NCBI RefSeq assembly: GCF_014192095.1
Contig: NZ_JACHXN010000003.1
Coordinates: forward strand, 124,001-188,000
From: Phyllobacterium trifolii
GTDB taxonomy: Bacteria; Pseudomonadota; Alphaproteobacteria; Rhizobiales; Rhizobiaceae
Direction: 5' to 3'
DNA: 64,000 bases
The position numbers and the translations under genes are program-made. The notes under the pieces are model-generated. The model was given only the letters and a program-made list of their open reading frames with translations. It ran no database searches and was not told the DNA's origin. The number at the start of each line of letters is the position of its first letter. Positions within the stretch are counted from its first letter, which is position 1. Below, piece after piece: positions 27,456 to 37,744 of the stretch.

Positions 27456-28559
27456 ATGGCCTACAATCAAAAACGGGTCGTCGATGCCCTACGCGCTTTC
27501 GAACGCGGTGAAATCGTGGTTGTCATGGACGATGACGGCCGCGAGAACGAAGGCGATCTGATCGTCGCCGCAGTTCACTGTACGCCAGAGAAGATGGCCT
27601 TCATCGTTCGCCACACTTCAGGCATTGTCTGCACGCCGATGACCCGCGAGCACGCGAAACGCTTGAATCTCGCGCCAATGGTGGCCGACAATGATGCTCC
27701 CCATTCGACGGCGTTTACTGTCACTGTCGACTACAAACACGGCACGACAACCGGTATCTCGGCTGAAGATCGCACGTTGACAGCCAGGAACCTTGCCAAT
27801 CCGAATGCTGGTGCCATCGATTTTGTGCGTCCCGGCCATATTTTTCCGCTGGTGGCCCGCGAAGGGGGCGTACTGATGCGTTCCGGCCATACAGAGGCCG
27901 CTGTTGATCTTTGCAAGCTGGCAGGACTGCCACCTGTCGGAGTCATCTGCGAGTTGGTGAACGACGACGGTTCGGTCATGCGTGGTCCCCAGGTTGCAAG
28001 CTTTGCCGAAACTCATAAGCTGCATCAGGTAACGGTCGCCGACCTCATTGCCTACCGCCAGCGCAAGGAAACGCTGATCGAGCGAATTGGCGAGTACGAG
28101 ATTGATACCTGTGCCGGACGTGCCAAGGCAATAACATACGCACTGCCTTGGGAGCCGATGCACCATGCCGCCATCGTTTATGGCGATATTCGCGATGGTG
28201 AGGATGTTCCTGTTCGCCTGCAGCGTGAGGATGTGCTAAGCGATGTATTCGGCGCCCGCAACACGCTTGACAGTATCATGAAGCGCATCGCTGAGGAAAA
28301 GCGCGGAGTTATTGTCTATCTGCGCGAAGGATCGGTCGGTGTTGGCCGGGATGATGACCGCAATCGTGCAGCATTGCAGGAGCGCGAAGTCCATGCGGAA
28401 GCGCGCGTGCGCGAAGAGGAATGGCGTCAGATCGGGCTTGGTGCCCAGATTTTGAAGGATCTCGGCATCACATCGATCCGTCTATTGTCTTCGCGCGAAC
28501 GGCACTATGTCGGGCTCGAAGGCTTTGGTATCCAGATCACCAAGACCGATATTATTTGA
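27456..28559 (+). CDS. ribB: 3,4-dihydroxy-2-butanone 4-phosphate synthase with degenerate GTP cyclohydrolase II half
   Basis: 367 residues from ATG 27456 (AAAGGG upstream). The N-terminal 200 residues are a complete Rib[13 protein letters not shown] (about 25-36) and RTGHTEA-type [11 protein letters not shown] are present, so it should make the four-carbon riboflavin precursor from ribulose 5-phosphate. The C-terminal half is related to GTP cyclohydrolase II but where RibA has a zinc site with three Cys, this has [17 protein letters not shown] (about 255-271) with none. That half is therefore unlikely to hydrolyse GTP. This matches the hybrid RibBX-type proteins described in alphaproteobacteria. 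Confidence 0.92.
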   Translation: MAYNQKRVVDALRAFERGEIVVVMDDDGRENEGDLIVAAVHCTPEKMAFIVRHTSGIVCTPMTREHAKRLNLAPMVADNDAPHSTAFTVTVDYKHGTTTGISAEDRTLTARNLANPNAGAIDFVRPGHIFPLVAREGGVLMRSGHTEAAVDLCKLAGLPPVGVICELVNDDGSVMRGPQVASFAETHKLHQVTVADLIAYRQRKETLIERIGEYEIDTCAGRAKAITYALPWEPMHHAAIVYGDIRDGEDVPVRLQREDVLSDVFGARNTLDSIMKRIAEEKRGVIVYLREGSVGVGRDDDRNRAALQEREVHAEARVREEEWRQIGLGAQILKDLGITSIRLLSSRERHYVGLEGFGIQITKTDII

Positions 28560-28622
28560 AGACTGGCTCTCGCTTCTTGCGAAGGCCGCTTCAAAATAGC
28601 AAGGAATGGTCGTTGGATTTGC

Positions 28623-28657
28623 TATAATCTCGCTGGATAGGCTCATTCAGCGAGGAG
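28623..28657 (+). promoter_or_regulatory. Leader hairpin overlapping the ribosome-binding site of the PLP-enzyme gene
   Basis: CTCGCTG (28629-28635) pairs with CAGCGAG (28648-28654), the latter overlapping the GAGGAG ribosome-binding site at 28652-28657. A TATAAT hexamer lies directly before it at 28623-28628, without a clear -35 at normal spacing. The hairpin could reduce translation if the transcript starts upstream. Confidence 0.3.
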
Positions 28658-28663
28658 ACTGCC

Positions 28664-29947
28664 ATGACCGCTCCCCATCCGTCCAAAACACATATCGGCA
28701 ATCACGAACTGCATCCTGAGACGCTGATGCTGAACTACGGCTACGATCCGGAACTATCCGAGGGGGCTGTCAAACCGCCTGTTTTCCTGACCTCGACCTT
28801 CGTATTCAAGTCCGCGGAAGAAGGCCGGGATTTCTTCGATTTTGTCTCTGGTCGCAAGGAACCGCCGGCCGGTACGGTGGCTGGCCTGGTCTACTCACGT
28901 TTTAATCATCCCAACAGTGAAATCGTTGAGGACCGTCTGGCTGTCTACGAGCGGACGGAAAGCTGTGCGGTTTTTTCCTCGGGAATGTCGGCGATTGCCA
29001 CGACCCTGTTTGCATTCGTCCGTCCGGGCGACTCGATCCTGCACTCGCAGCCGCTCTATGGCGGCACCGAAACGCTGCTCGCCAAGACGTTCCTCAACAT
29101 GGGCGTTGCGGCCGTCGGCTTCGCTGATGGCGTGAACGAAGCTTCGGTACAAGCTGCCGCTGACCAGGCGATGCAGAAGGGCCGTGTCTCCGTGATCCTG
29201 ATCGAAACGCCCGCCAATCCAACCAACAGCCTGGTTGATGTGGCAATGATCCGCCGGATCGCCGAGGCCATTGGGGAAAAGCAGGGCCACCGCCCGATAA
29301 TCGCCTGCGACAACACGTTGCTTGGACCGGTATTCCAACGGCCCATCGAGCACGGCGCGGACATTTCCCTGTATTCGCTGACAAAATATGTCGGTGGCCA
29401 CTCCGATTTGATTGCCGGAGCAGCGCTCGGATCAAGAGCCGTGATGAAACAGGTGAAGGCGCTGCGTGGCGCGATCGGTACTCAACTCGATCCGCATTCC
29501 TGCTGGATGCTCGGCCGATCACTCGAAACGCTCAGTATTCGCATGGAGAAGGCTGACAACAACGCCTTGGCCATTGCCAATTTCCTTCGCGATCATCCGA
29601 AAGTTGAGAAAATACACTATCTGCCATATCACGACGCGTCTTCACCCCTTGGTAAGACGTTTGCCGCTCAATGCACCGGAGCTGGCTCGACTTTCTCATT
29701 TGACATCGTTGGGGGACAGCCGGCGGCCTTCAAGTTCCTCAACGCATTGCAGATATTGAAACTGGCCGTCAGCCTTGGGGGTACGGAATCGCTGGCCAGC
29801 CATCCGGCAACGATGACTCATTCGGGCGTCCCCATCGACGTGCGCCAGCGCATTGGCGTACTGGATTCAACAATCAGGCTGTCGATCGGCATAGAACATC
29901 CGGATGACTTGATTGCCGATCTGACGCAGGCATTGAGTATAGCTTGA
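28664..29947 (+). CDS. Cystathionine gamma-synthase family PLP enzyme
   Basis: 427 residues of the Cys/Met metabolism PLP family (fold type I). Substrate-side motif [27 protein letters not shown], and the PLP lysine in [12 protein letters not shown] (Lys about 241) are intact. Members include cystathionine gamma-synthase, methionine gamma-lyase and O-acylhomoserine sulfhydrylase; the exact reaction cannot be resolved here. GAGGAG precedes the ATG, partly inside a 7-bp hairpin (28629-28654). Confidence 0.9.
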   Translation: MTAPHPSKTHIGNHELHPETLMLNYGYDPELSEGAVKPPVFLTSTFVFKSAEEGRDFFDFVSGRKEPPAGTVAGLVYSRFNHPNSEIVEDRLAVYERTESCAVFSSGMSAIATTLFAFVRPGDSILHSQPLYGGTETLLAKTFLNMGVAAVGFADGVNEASVQAAADQAMQKGRVSVILIETPANPTNSLVDVAMIRRIAEAIGEKQGHRPIIACDNTLLGPVFQRPIEHGADISLYSLTKYVGGHSDLIAGAALGSRAVMKQVKALRGAIGTQLDPHSCWMLGRSLETLSIRMEKADNNALAIANFLRDHPKVEKIHYLPYHDASSPLGKTFAAQCTGAGSTFSFDIVGGQPAAFKFLNALQILKLAVSLGGTESLASHPATMTHSGVPIDVRQRIGVLDSTIRLSIGIEHPDDLIADLTQALSIA

Positions 29948-30068
29948 CCAATCGGCACGTACGGTAGAATTCGCTGACATGTCTCTTGTACAACAGCGGG
30001 TAGCTGGTGCAATTTGAACGTGACCGCCTGGTCATGCTCATGCCCTTTTGCTGTTGCAGAAAGCTTTC

Positions 30069-30995
30069 ATGGTAACCCGTCTTTATTCGCACCCGATTTA
30101 TCTGGAACATTTGACACCTCCGGGGCATCCTGAACGGCCGGATCGATTGCGCGCGCTCAATAAGGTGCTGGAGGATAGCACCTTCGATGCACTGGATCGC
30201 GTCCAGGCACCAATGGGCGACGAAACAACGATCCTTTATGCGCATCCCCAAACGTTTATTGAACGTGTCCGCGATACCATCCCTGAAGAAGGGCTGACCC
30301 GAGTCGATTCGGATACGACTGTGAGCCCTAAAAGCTGGGAAGCGGTGTTGACCGCAATCGGCGCAGCGAACGCCGCTGTGGATGACGTATTCACTGGTGT
30401 CGCGGACAATGTCTTCGTAGCTTCGCGTCCCCCCGGCCACCACGCAGAGCGGGACAAAGCCATGGGCTTTTGTCTGTTCAACAGCGCCGCGATCGCCGCC
30501 AGGCACGCCCAAAAAGCTCATGGCGTCGAACGCGTTGCGATCGTCGATTGGGACGTGCATCACGGCAATGGTACGCAGGACATTTTCTGGGATGATCCGT
30601 CGGTGCTTTACTGTTCGACGCACCAGATGCCGCTCTATCCTGGCACCGGAGCCAAGGACGAGACGGGTGCTGGCAATATCATCAATGCGCCTCTCAGCCC
30701 GCAGACTGGCAGCGACCATTTCAGAGAAGCATTTAACACGCGTATTCTCCCCGCTATCGATGAGTTTCGGCCGGAGCTGATTATTGTTTCTGCCGGCTTT
30801 GATGCCCATCACCGCGACCCGTTGGCGGAAATAAATCTGAACGAGGACGATTTTGACTGGGCGACCGGTGCCCTGATGGAAAGAGCTGGGAGCTATGCGT
30901 CAAACCGCCTTGTCAGCCTTCTGGAAGGCGGCTACGACCTCAAGGGTATGTCGCTCTCGGCGGGCGCGCATATAAGACGCTTGATGGGAGGATGA
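30069..30995 (+). CDS. Histone deacetylase-fold amidohydrolase
   Basis: 308 residues from ATG 30069. Zinc-dependent deacetylase of the arginase/HDAC superfamily: HPERPDRLRAL near the N-terminus, RPPGHHAERDKAMGFC (about 120-135) with the paired His, and DWDVHHGNGTQ (about 160-170) with zinc ligands, then STHQMPLYPGTG and SAGFDAHHRDPL. Bacterial members deacetylate acetylpolyamines or other small amides, or act as AcuC-like protein deacetylases. Substrate unknown. Followed within 3 nt by xseB. Confidence 0.9.
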   Translation: MVTRLYSHPIYLEHLTPPGHPERPDRLRALNKVLEDSTFDALDRVQAPMGDETTILYAHPQTFIERVRDTIPEEGLTRVDSDTTVSPKSWEAVLTAIGAANAAVDDVFTGVADNVFVASRPPGHHAERDKAMGFCLFNSAAIAARHAQKAHGVERVAIVDWDVHHGNGTQDIFWDDPSVLYCSTHQMPLYPGTGAKDETGAGNIINAPLSPQTGSDHFREAFNTRILPAIDEFRPELIIVSAGFDAHHRDPLAEINLNEDDFDWATGALMERAGSYASNRLVSLLEGGYDLKGMSLSAGAHIRRLMGG

Positions 30996-30998
30996 AGC

Positions 30999-31253
30999 AT
31001 GGCCGATGTAGAGAACAATTCCGATATCGCTGCCATGAGCTTCGAGCAGGCGCTCGATCAGCTGGAAAAAATAGTCGATGATCTGGAACGTGGTGACGTG
31101 CCACTTGAACAGTCGATCCGGATCTATGAGCGGGGCGAAGCTCTCAAGAAGCATTGCGATACGCTCTTGAGCGCTGCTGAAGACAAGGTGCAGAAAATCC
31201 GCCTTGGCCGTAACGGTGAACCCGTCGGCACAGAGCCGCTCGATCCGGAGTGA
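30999..31253 (+). CDS. xseB: Exodeoxyribonuclease VII small subunit
   Basis: 84-residue helical subunit of the ssDNA exonuclease [23 protein letters not shown], followed by [16 protein letters not shown] and [13 protein letters not shown], matches the XseB family throughout. The large subunit gene xseA is not in this window. It follows the deacetylase-fold gene by 3 nt, so the two are probably one transcript; dxs lies 1.1 kb downstream, as is common for xseB neighbourhoods, with a pirin gene between. Confidence 0.95.
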   Translation: MADVENNSDIAAMSFEQALDQLEKIVDDLERGDVPLEQSIRIYERGEALKKHCDTLLSAAEDKVQKIRLGRNGEPVGTEPLDPE

Positions 31254-31324
31254 AGCACAGCGATGCTGTTCAGCACCATGAAGAACCGCTATGCTAAGGC
31301 TCCGGCCCCTTCGGAGTAGCGCGC

Positions 31325-32263
31325 ATGAGTTTTTCCCCCTGCCCAGATCCCAAGATAGGTGACTTAGTCGCAATCGATGCAATCGAGACGCTAATTATCC
31401 CGCGCACCAGCGATGTTGGCGGGCTCGAAGTTCGGCGTGCCCTACCGAGCGCCAAGCGCCGACTTGTCGGTCCCTTCATTTTCTTCGACCGGATGGGTCC
31501 GGCGATCCTTCGCCCGACGGACGCGCTTGATGTGCGGCCGCATCCGCACATCGGCCTTTCGACTGTGACCTATCTTTTCGATGGGAACATCCGCCACCGC
31601 GACAGCCTCGGCACGGAGATGGTCATCAAACCTGGTGACGTCAATCTCATGACGGCGGGCCGCGGAATCGTTCATTCAGAACGTTCACCGGAGGAGTTGC
31701 GGACCGAACCGTTACCGATTTCGGGGCTGCAGACCTGGCTCGCGCTGCCAGATCATCTGGAGGAAATCAACCCGGCCTTTGCCAATACAGGTGTAGGTGA
31801 ACTGCCGGTACTGCGCGAGGCAGGAATGGAAGCCCGCATCGTCATGGGCAAGTTCCATGGGGCTGGTTCGCCAGTCAAACAGCATGCGGAAACGCTTTAC
31901 GTGGACATTCGGCTCGATCCGGGGAGCCATATCCAGTTGCCAGCAAACATTGCCGAAGAGCGGGCCATCTATACGCTGGACGGCTCGGTAGAAGTGGCAG
32001 GAGAGAACTTCCCGGCGGACCGTCTATTGGTGTTCCGCGCCGGTGACGAGATTATTGTCCGTGCACCGCAAGGCGCGCACTTCATGCTGTTTGGAGGTGC
32101 TGCTCTTCCGTCCAAGCGCTATATCTGGTGGAATTTCGTGTCTTCATCCCAAGAGCGGATCGAGCAGGCAAAAGAAGAATGGCGCACGGGCCGTTTCGAT
32201 ATCGTTCCTGGCGACGAGGAAGAATTCATACCGCTGCCTGAAAACCGACCCATGGAGCGGTAA
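31325..32263 (+). CDS. Pirin family protein
   Basis: 312 residues of the bicupin pirin family. The metal-binding motif of the N-terminal cupin, RPHPHIGLSTVTYLFDG, is intact, with later ligands in GRGIVHSE. Bacterial pirins have reported quercetinase or regulatory activities, but the role here is unknown. It sits between xseB and dxs on the same strand. A small hairpin, CTCCG (31300-31304) with CGGAG (31312-31316), lies just upstream. Confidence 0.92.
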   Translation: MSFSPCPDPKIGDLVAIDAIETLIIPRTSDVGGLEVRRALPSAKRRLVGPFIFFDRMGPAILRPTDALDVRPHPHIGLSTVTYLFDGNIRHRDSLGTEMVIKPGDVNLMTAGRGIVHSERSPEELRTEPLPISGLQTWLALPDHLEEINPAFANTGVGELPVLREAGMEARIVMGKFHGAGSPVKQHAETLYVDIRLDPGSHIQLPANIAEERAIYTLDGSVEVAGENFPADRLLVFRAGDEIIVRAPQGAHFMLFGGAALPSKRYIWWNFVSSSQERIEQAKEEWRTGRFDIVPGDEEEFIPLPENRPMER

Positions 32264-32338
32264 ACTCCGCTTCTTGCTGGTCGGCTGGTTTTCCTTTAGG
32301 GAACGGCAAGAATTGAGCTTGGAATTGGAACCTGCGCT

Positions 32339-34258
32339 TTGGCCAAGAATTTTGAAACACCACTGCTTGATCGCGTTAAAGTTCCTTTGGATTTGCGCCA
32401 ACTGCCGGAATCCGATCTGCCTCAACTGACGCAGGAACTGCGCACCGAACTGATTGATGCGGTTTCGACGACGGGCGGCCATCTCGGCGCCGGTCTTGGG
32501 GTCGTCGAACTAACGGTCGCACTCCATCATGTTTTCGATACGCCGCATGACCGGATCATTTGGGACGTCGGCCATCAAGCCTATCCGCACAAGATACTAA
32601 CCGGCCGGCGCGACCGTATCCGGACCCTGCGGCAGGAAGGCGGGCTTTCCGGTTTTACCAAGCGCGGCGAAAGCGAGTACGACCCCTTCGGCGCTGCCCA
32701 TTCGTCCACGTCCATTTCCGCAGGTCTCGGAATGGCCGTTGCCAGCGATCTTTCCGGCACGAAGCGCAACGTGATCTCGGTGATAGGCGACGGAGCGATG
32801 TCGGCAGGCATGGCCTATGAGGCGATGAACAATGCTGGAGCTCTCGATGCGCGGCTGATCGTCATTCTCAATGACAATGACATGTCCATTGCACCGCCCA
32901 CCGGCGCGATGAGCGCCTATCTGGCGCGCCTTGTCTCCGGGCGCGCTTACCGTTCATTCCGCGAAACCGCCAAGCAGCTTGCCAAGAAACTGCCGAAATT
33001 CCTGCAGGAAAAGGCGCGCCTGTCGGAAGAGTATGCGCGTGGTTTCTGGACTGGCGGAACGATGTTCGAAGAGCTCGGCTTCTACTATGTCGGGCCCATC
33101 GACGGGCACAATCTCGACCATCTGTTGCCCGTCCTGAAGAACGTCCGCGATACGATGGACGGCCCGGTGCTGATCCATGTCGTTACCCAAAAGGGCAAGG
33201 GTTACGCTCCGGCGGAGGCAGCTGCGGACAAATATCACGGTGTTAATAAGTTCGACGTCATTACTGGAGCGCAGGCGAAGCCGCCGGCCAACGCGCCAAG
33301 TTACACGAAGGTCTTTGCCACGAGTCTGATCGAGGAAGCGCGTCACGACGATAGGATCGTTGCCATAACCGCAGCGATGCCGGGCGGAACCGGTCTCGAC
33401 CTTTTTGGGGAAGTTTTCCCGGAACGTACCTTCGATGTTGGTATCGCCGAGCAGCACGCCGTGACTTTCGCAGCGGGTCTGGCAAGCGAAGGCTTAAAGC
33501 CGTTTGCCGCGATCTATTCGACATTTCTGCAGCGTGGTTACGACCAGGTGGTGCATGATGTGTCACTGCAGAACTTGCCGGTACGTTTTCCCATAGATCG
33601 GGCGGGGCTGGTCGGTGCCGACGGCGCGACCCATGCCGGCTCATTCGATACGGGTTTCCTGGCTGCTTTGCCGGGCTTCGTCGTCATGGCCGCATCTGAT
33701 GAGGCCGAGTTGCGCCATATGGTGCGAACGGCGGCCGAGTATGATGAGGGGCCGATCTCGTTTCGCTATCCTCGCGGTGACGGCGTCGGTATCGATTTGC
33801 CTGAGCGGGGACAGATTCTGCAGATCGGCAAAGGCCGAGTTGTCCGTGAAGGGTCGAAGATCGCATTACTCTCGTTTGGCACCCGCCTGCAAGAATGTTT
33901 GGCCGCAGCAGACGAGTTGGATGCAGCGGGACTTTCTACAACCGTTGCCGACGTACGGTTTGCCAAGCCGTTGGACGAGGATTTGATTCGTCGTCTGGCA
34001 CGGGAGCACGAGGTCTTCATTACGGTGGAAGAGGGTGCGATTGGTGGTTTCGCCTCCCACGTTCTGCATTTCCTTAGCCGGGACGGCCTGTTGGACAATG
34101 GCCTTCGTGTCCGGACGTTGACATTGCCTGACCTTTATCTCGACCACGCCAAACCCGAAGCAATGTATGCCCGTTCGGGTCTCGACAGTGCGGGCATCGT
34201 GCGAACTGTCTTTGGCGCACTTGGCCGCGAGCACATTATTTCGCCAGCCCGCGCGTAA
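32339..34258 (+). CDS. dxs: 1-deoxy-D-xylulose-5-phosphate synthase
   Basis: First enzyme of the MEP isoprenoid pathway, condensing pyruvate and glyceraldehyde 3-phosphate with thiamine diphosphate. 639 residues from a TTG at 32339. Motifs: [21 protein letters not shown] trimmed here to [31 protein letters not shown], the ThDP-binding [18 protein letters not shown], and [17 protein letters not shown]. The TTG start has only a weak GGAA upstream. ispE and ispH of the same pathway are also in the window. Confidence 0.97.
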   Translation: MAKNFETPLLDRVKVPLDLRQLPESDLPQLTQELRTELIDAVSTTGGHLGAGLGVVELTVALHHVFDTPHDRIIWDVGHQAYPHKILTGRRDRIRTLRQEGGLSGFTKRGESEYDPFGAAHSSTSISAGLGMAVASDLSGTKRNVISVIGDGAMSAGMAYEAMNNAGALDARLIVILNDNDMSIAPPTGAMSAYLARLVSGRAYRSFRETAKQLAKKLPKFLQEKARLSEEYARGFWTGGTMFEELGFYYVGPIDGHNLDHLLPVLKNVRDTMDGPVLIHVVTQKGKGYAPAEAAADKYHGVNKFDVITGAQAKPPANAPSYTKVFATSLIEEARHDDRIVAITAAMPGGTGLDLFGEVFPERTFDVGIAEQHAVTFAAGLASEGLKPFAAIYSTFLQRGYDQVVHDVSLQNLPVRFPIDRAGLVGADGATHAGSFDTGFLAALPGFVVMAASDEAELRHMVRTAAEYDEGPISFRYPRGDGVGIDLPERGQILQIGKGRVVREGSKIALLSFGTRLQECLAAADELDAAGLSTTVADVRFAKPLDEDLIRRLAREHEVFITVEEGAIGGFASHVLHFLSRDGLLDNGLRVRTLTLPDLYLDHAKPEAMYARSGLDSAGIVRTVFGALGREHIISPARA

Positions 34259-34263
34259 CGTCG

Positions 34264-35007
34264 ATGCGGCTCGATCAGCTTCTGGTTGATAAGGGGCTTT
34301 TTGCAAGCAGGTCACGGGCGCGCGACGCCATCATACGCGGCACGGTGCAAGTCAACGGTTTTGTCATCACCAAGCCGGGCACCACGGTTTCCATCGACGC
34401 AGCAGTCCTTGCCGATGATCCCGCCAGTAGCTATGTCTCGCGCGCAGCGTTGAAACTTGTCACCGGCCTCCATCATTTTGCCATCGACGTGAAAGGATGC
34501 ACAGCACTCGATATCGGAGCATCGACCGGCGGGTTCACGCAGGTCCTGCTGGAAAGAGGCGCGGACCATGTCATTGCCGTCGACGTTGGTCATGGCCAGC
34601 TGCATGGGAGTCTCAAAGCCGATGCACGTGTCATAAATCTTGAAATGCTCAATGCCCGGGAATTGGTCCGCGAGCATCTTGAGGGTCGCAAGATCAATCT
34701 CGTCGTTTCTGACGTCAGCTTCATTTCACTAAAACTTGCGCTGCCACCGGCCTTGCATCTGGCAGAGCCTGGCAGCCACTGCGTTCTTCTCGTCAAGCCG
34801 CAATTCGAGGCCGGTCGCGAAGCTATCGGGAAAGGCGGCATTTTGCGCGATCCGAAGGATGGTGAACGCGCCGCAAATGATCTAAGGAACTGGTTGGATG
34901 GATTGCCGGGCTGGAAAGCTCTTGGGTACTGCCCTTCGCCCATAGAGGGCGGCGATGGCAATCGCGAGTTTCTGCTGACCGGCCTGAAAGCCACGATTGA
35001 GAAGTAA
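34264..35007 (+). CDS. TlyA family rRNA methyltransferase
   Basis: 247 residues. An N-terminal S4 RNA-binding domain (MRLDQLLVDKGLFASRSRA, VQVNG) is joined to a FtsJ-like methyltransferase domain with the SAM motif ALDIGASTGGFTQVLLERGA and VSDVSFISLKLALPPAL. TlyA enzymes 2'-O-methylate cytidine in 16S and/or 23S rRNA, and some were first described as haemolysins. It starts 6 nt after dxs and 7 nt before the next methyltransferase gene. Confidence 0.93.
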   Translation: MRLDQLLVDKGLFASRSRARDAIIRGTVQVNGFVITKPGTTVSIDAAVLADDPASSYVSRAALKLVTGLHHFAIDVKGCTALDIGASTGGFTQVLLERGADHVIAVDVGHGQLHGSLKADARVINLEMLNARELVREHLEGRKINLVVSDVSFISLKLALPPALHLAEPGSHCVLLVKPQFEAGREAIGKGGILRDPKDGERAANDLRNWLDGLPGWKALGYCPSPIEGGDGNREFLLTGLKATIEK

Positions 35008-35013
35008 AATCTG

Positions 35014-36243
35014 ATGAGTACGCGCGTAACGATCGAACGGATGGGCGCCGGCGGCGACGGCATTGCCGCCACTTCCGCGGGAAGCACCTATGTGCCGTTT
35101 TCGTTGCCCGGCGAGGTTGCCAATGTGGCGCTGGAAAATGGCCGTGCCACGCTTGTGGCGCTGCTGGAACCATCGCCCGAGCGCATTGCGCCCGCCTGCC
35201 GCCACTTTGAGGAGTGCGGAGGCTGCACCTTGCAGCATTGGCAGGACAGCGCTTATCGCGATTGGAAAAGATCGCTCGTCCACGATACGCTTGCGGGCCG
35301 GGGGTTCGCGTTCACGCTCGATCCGCTTGTGCCGTGTGCCCCGCAGACCCGGCGCCGTGCAGTTTTTGCCGTCCGCACGAGTGAGAGGGGTGCCGTACTC
35401 GGTTTCAACAAGCATCTCAGTCACGAACTGGTGGATATTGTGGAATGTCCAGTAACAGTGCCGGAAATCGTTGCGCGTCTTGACGACCTCCGCGAACTGG
35501 TTGCTGTTCTTGGTGGCGGTATGAAACCCTTCAAGCTGACAGTCACATCCACGGCTTCAGGCCTGGATATTGTGGCATCAGGGTGTGGCGCACCCGACGC
35601 CGCCAAACGTCAGGCGCTGACAGCGCTGGTTATCAAAAAGGATTTTGCCCGACTAAGCTTTGAAGGCGAAATCATCGTCGAGCCACGAAAGCCTATTGTC
35701 CATTTTGGCAAAGTTCCAGTATTTCTGCCCGCTGGCGGCTTTCTCCAGGCGACCTTGGAAGCCGAGATAGCCATGTCTGCATTGGTTACCGGGCATCTGG
35801 CCAAGGCAAAGAAGACGATCGACCTCTTTAGCGGTTCTGGCACCTTCACATTCAGAATGGCAGAGAAATCAGCAGTCCACGCTGTTGAGGGCGAGCAGTC
35901 CGCCGTTGATGCGATGGATCGCAGCATCCGGCATGTTCAGGGTCTCAAGCCGGTCACGGCGGAGCGCCGTGATTTGTTCCGGCGACCTTTTCTGGCGCGG
36001 GAACTGAAGCCGTATGCGGGTCTCGTTTTTGATCCGCCGCGTGCGGGCGCGGAAGCACAGGCAATCGAGATCGCGAAATCCACCGTGTCGAAAGTTGCGG
36101 CGATCTCGTGCAATCCCGTCACCCTCGGCCGCGACCTGAGCATCCTCGTCAAGGGTGGCTATAAAATCGACCGCGTGGTGCCAATCGATCAGTTTCTCTG
36201 GTCATCGCACGTCGAAGTGGTGGCCTTGCTCAGCAAAAAATAG
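35014..36243 (+). CDS. RumA/TrmA-type RNA uracil-C5 methyltransferase
   Basis: 409 residues. Cysteines in CRHFEECGGCTLQHW (about residues 66-80) plus a later VECPV resemble the iron-sulfur cluster of RlmD/RumA. The SAM motif TIDLFSGSGTFTFRMA, the FDPPRAGAEAQ segment and the catalytic-Cys motif ISCNPVTLGRDL are intact. It should methylate a uridine in 23S rRNA or tRNA; the target is not determined. The 3' end lies 8 nt from convergent tldD. Confidence 0.92.
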   Translation: MSTRVTIERMGAGGDGIAATSAGSTYVPFSLPGEVANVALENGRATLVALLEPSPERIAPACRHFEECGGCTLQHWQDSAYRDWKRSLVHDTLAGRGFAFTLDPLVPCAPQTRRRAVFAVRTSERGAVLGFNKHLSHELVDIVECPVTVPEIVARLDDLRELVAVLGGGMKPFKLTVTSTASGLDIVASGCGAPDAAKRQALTALVIKKDFARLSFEGEIIVEPRKPIVHFGKVPVFLPAGGFLQATLEAEIAMSALVTGHLAKAKKTIDLFSGSGTFTFRMAEKSAVHAVEGEQSAVDAMDRSIRHVQGLKPVTAERRDLFRRPFLARELKPYAGLVFDPPRAGAEAQAIEIAKSTVSKVAAISCNPVTLGRDLSILVKGGYKIDRVVPIDQFLWSSHVEVVALLSKK

Positions 36244-36251
36244 GGACCTAG

Positions 36252-37664
36252 TTAGACCGCCGTCCCGCCAACGGTCATCTGATCCATGCGCAGATGTGGT
36301 TGGCCGACACCCACCGGCACCCATTGACCGCCCTTGCCGCAATTGCCGATGCCCGTATCAAGCTGCAGGTCATTGCCGATCATTGAAATGCGTTGCATCG
36401 CGTCGGGTCCATTGCCGATCAGCATGGCGCCCTTGACGGGCGCGCCGAGCTTGCCGTTCTCGATCATGTAGGCCTCCGTACAGCCGAACACGAATTTGCC
36501 GGAGGTGATGTCCACCTGGCCACCACCGAAGGAAACGGCATAGATTCCGTTCTTGACCGAGGCGATGATTTCTTCCGGCGGTTTGTCGCCGCCAAGCATA
36601 TATGTGTTGGTCATGCGCGGCATCGGTGCATGAGCGTAGGATTCGCGCCGTCCGTTGCCGGTTGGCTCCATTCTCATCAGGCGCGCGTTTTGCCGATCCT
36701 GCATGTAGCCGACAAGAATGCCGTCATCGATCAACACAGTCTTGTTGGTCGGCATGCCTTCGTCGTCGACAGTCAGTGAGCCCCGCCGTTCGGAGATGGT
36801 ACCGTCATCAACGACGGTTACGCCCTTCGATGCTACCTTCTGGCCGAGCAAACCGGCAAAGGCAGACGTCTTCTTCCGGTTGAAATCCCCCTCGAGACCG
36901 TGGCCTACAGCTTCGTGAAGCATCACGCCCGGCCAACCGCTGGAAAGCACGATGTCAAATGTGCCAGCGGGGGCGGGGATTGCTTCCAGATTTACCAGAG
37001 CCTGCCGTAGTGCTTCATCGGCAGCATATTGCCATTTATCTGCGACGATGAATTCGCCGAAGCCCTTGCGGCCGCCTGCACCATATGTACCGCTTTCCTG
37101 CCGGTCGCCATCGCCGACAACAACGGACACGTTAAGCCGGACCATGGGGCGAACATCGCGCACAAAATGTCCATCGGCACGCAGAATTTCTACCTGCTGC
37201 CATGAAGCCGCAAGCGAGACGGAAACCTGCCGCACCTTCGGGTCCTTCGCCCGGAGATAGGCATCAATCTCCTGGAGCAGTTTCACCTTCGCCTCGAAAC
37301 TCGGCGAGCCAAGCGGATTTTCATCGCTGTAGAGGCTCCGGTTTGTTCCGGGCGGCGCTGCGGTATAAGTTCCGGCGTAGCCAGTCCTTACCGCCGAAGC
37401 TGCATCCGAGGCACGCTTCAATGCGCCTAGCGACAACTCGCCGGCGTGAGCATAACCGACCGAATCACCGGCCACGGCGCGCAGCCCAAAACCCTGATCC
37501 TGGTTGAATGAACCGTTTTTCAGCCGGCCATTGTCAAAGGCGAGACCCTCTGATTCTCTGTATTCGATGAAGAGTTCGCCATCATCCGCCCCGTCGAGAC
37601 TCTGCTTTACGGTTTCAAGGATTTTGTCGCGCGGCGCATCAAAACTGTCGATGAGACTTTTCAT
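36252..37664 (-). CDS. tldD: Metalloprotease TldD
   Basis: 470-residue TldD, half of the TldD-TldE zinc protease that degrades unfolded peptides and matures some peptide natural products. The zinc motif H-E-x3-H is in VMLHEAVGHGLEGD (His about 250 and 255). MRMEPTGNGRRESYAHAP and the C-terminal IGNGPDAMQRISMIGNDL are typical. The partner tldE/pmbA is not in the window. Probably single-gene; the promoter would lie near 37665-37744, where no clear site is seen. Confidence 0.95.
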   Translation of the reverse strand: MKSLIDSFDAPRDKILETVKQSLDGADDGELFIEYRESEGLAFDNGRLKNGSFNQDQGFGLRAVAGDSVGYAHAGELSLGALKRASDAASAVRTGYAGTYTAAPPGTNRSLYSDENPLGSPSFEAKVKLLQEIDAYLRAKDPKVRQVSVSLAASWQQVEILRADGHFVRDVRPMVRLNVSVVVGDGDRQESGTYGAGGRKGFGEFIVADKWQYAADEALRQALVNLEAIPAPAGTFDIVLSSGWPGVMLHEAVGHGLEGDFNRKKTSAFAGLLGQKVASKGVTVVDDGTISERRGSLTVDDEGMPTNKTVLIDDGILVGYMQDRQNARLMRMEPTGNGRRESYAHAPMPRMTNTYMLGGDKPPEEIIASVKNGIYAVSFGGGQVDITSGKFVFGCTEAYMIENGKLGAPVKGAMLIGNGPDAMQRISMIGNDLQLDTGIGNCGKGGQWVPVGVGQPHLRMDQMTVGGTAV

Positions 37665-37744
37665 GAGAATGGGTCCGGTTCAAATGGTGTGAACGGGATG
37701 TAGGCCTTCATAGCCCTTTCGACAACCGCAAACTCCCTCGAAAC

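Noticed and set aside
28560-28663. SAM-II or other riboswitch before the cystathionine gamma-synthase-like gene
   Set aside because: The conserved SAM-II core and pseudoknot sequences are absent; only a simple hairpin is seen.
29874-30812. Minus-strand frame of 312 codons opposite the deacetylase-fold gene
   Set aside because: No family features and fully overlapped by a gene with intact catalytic motifs.
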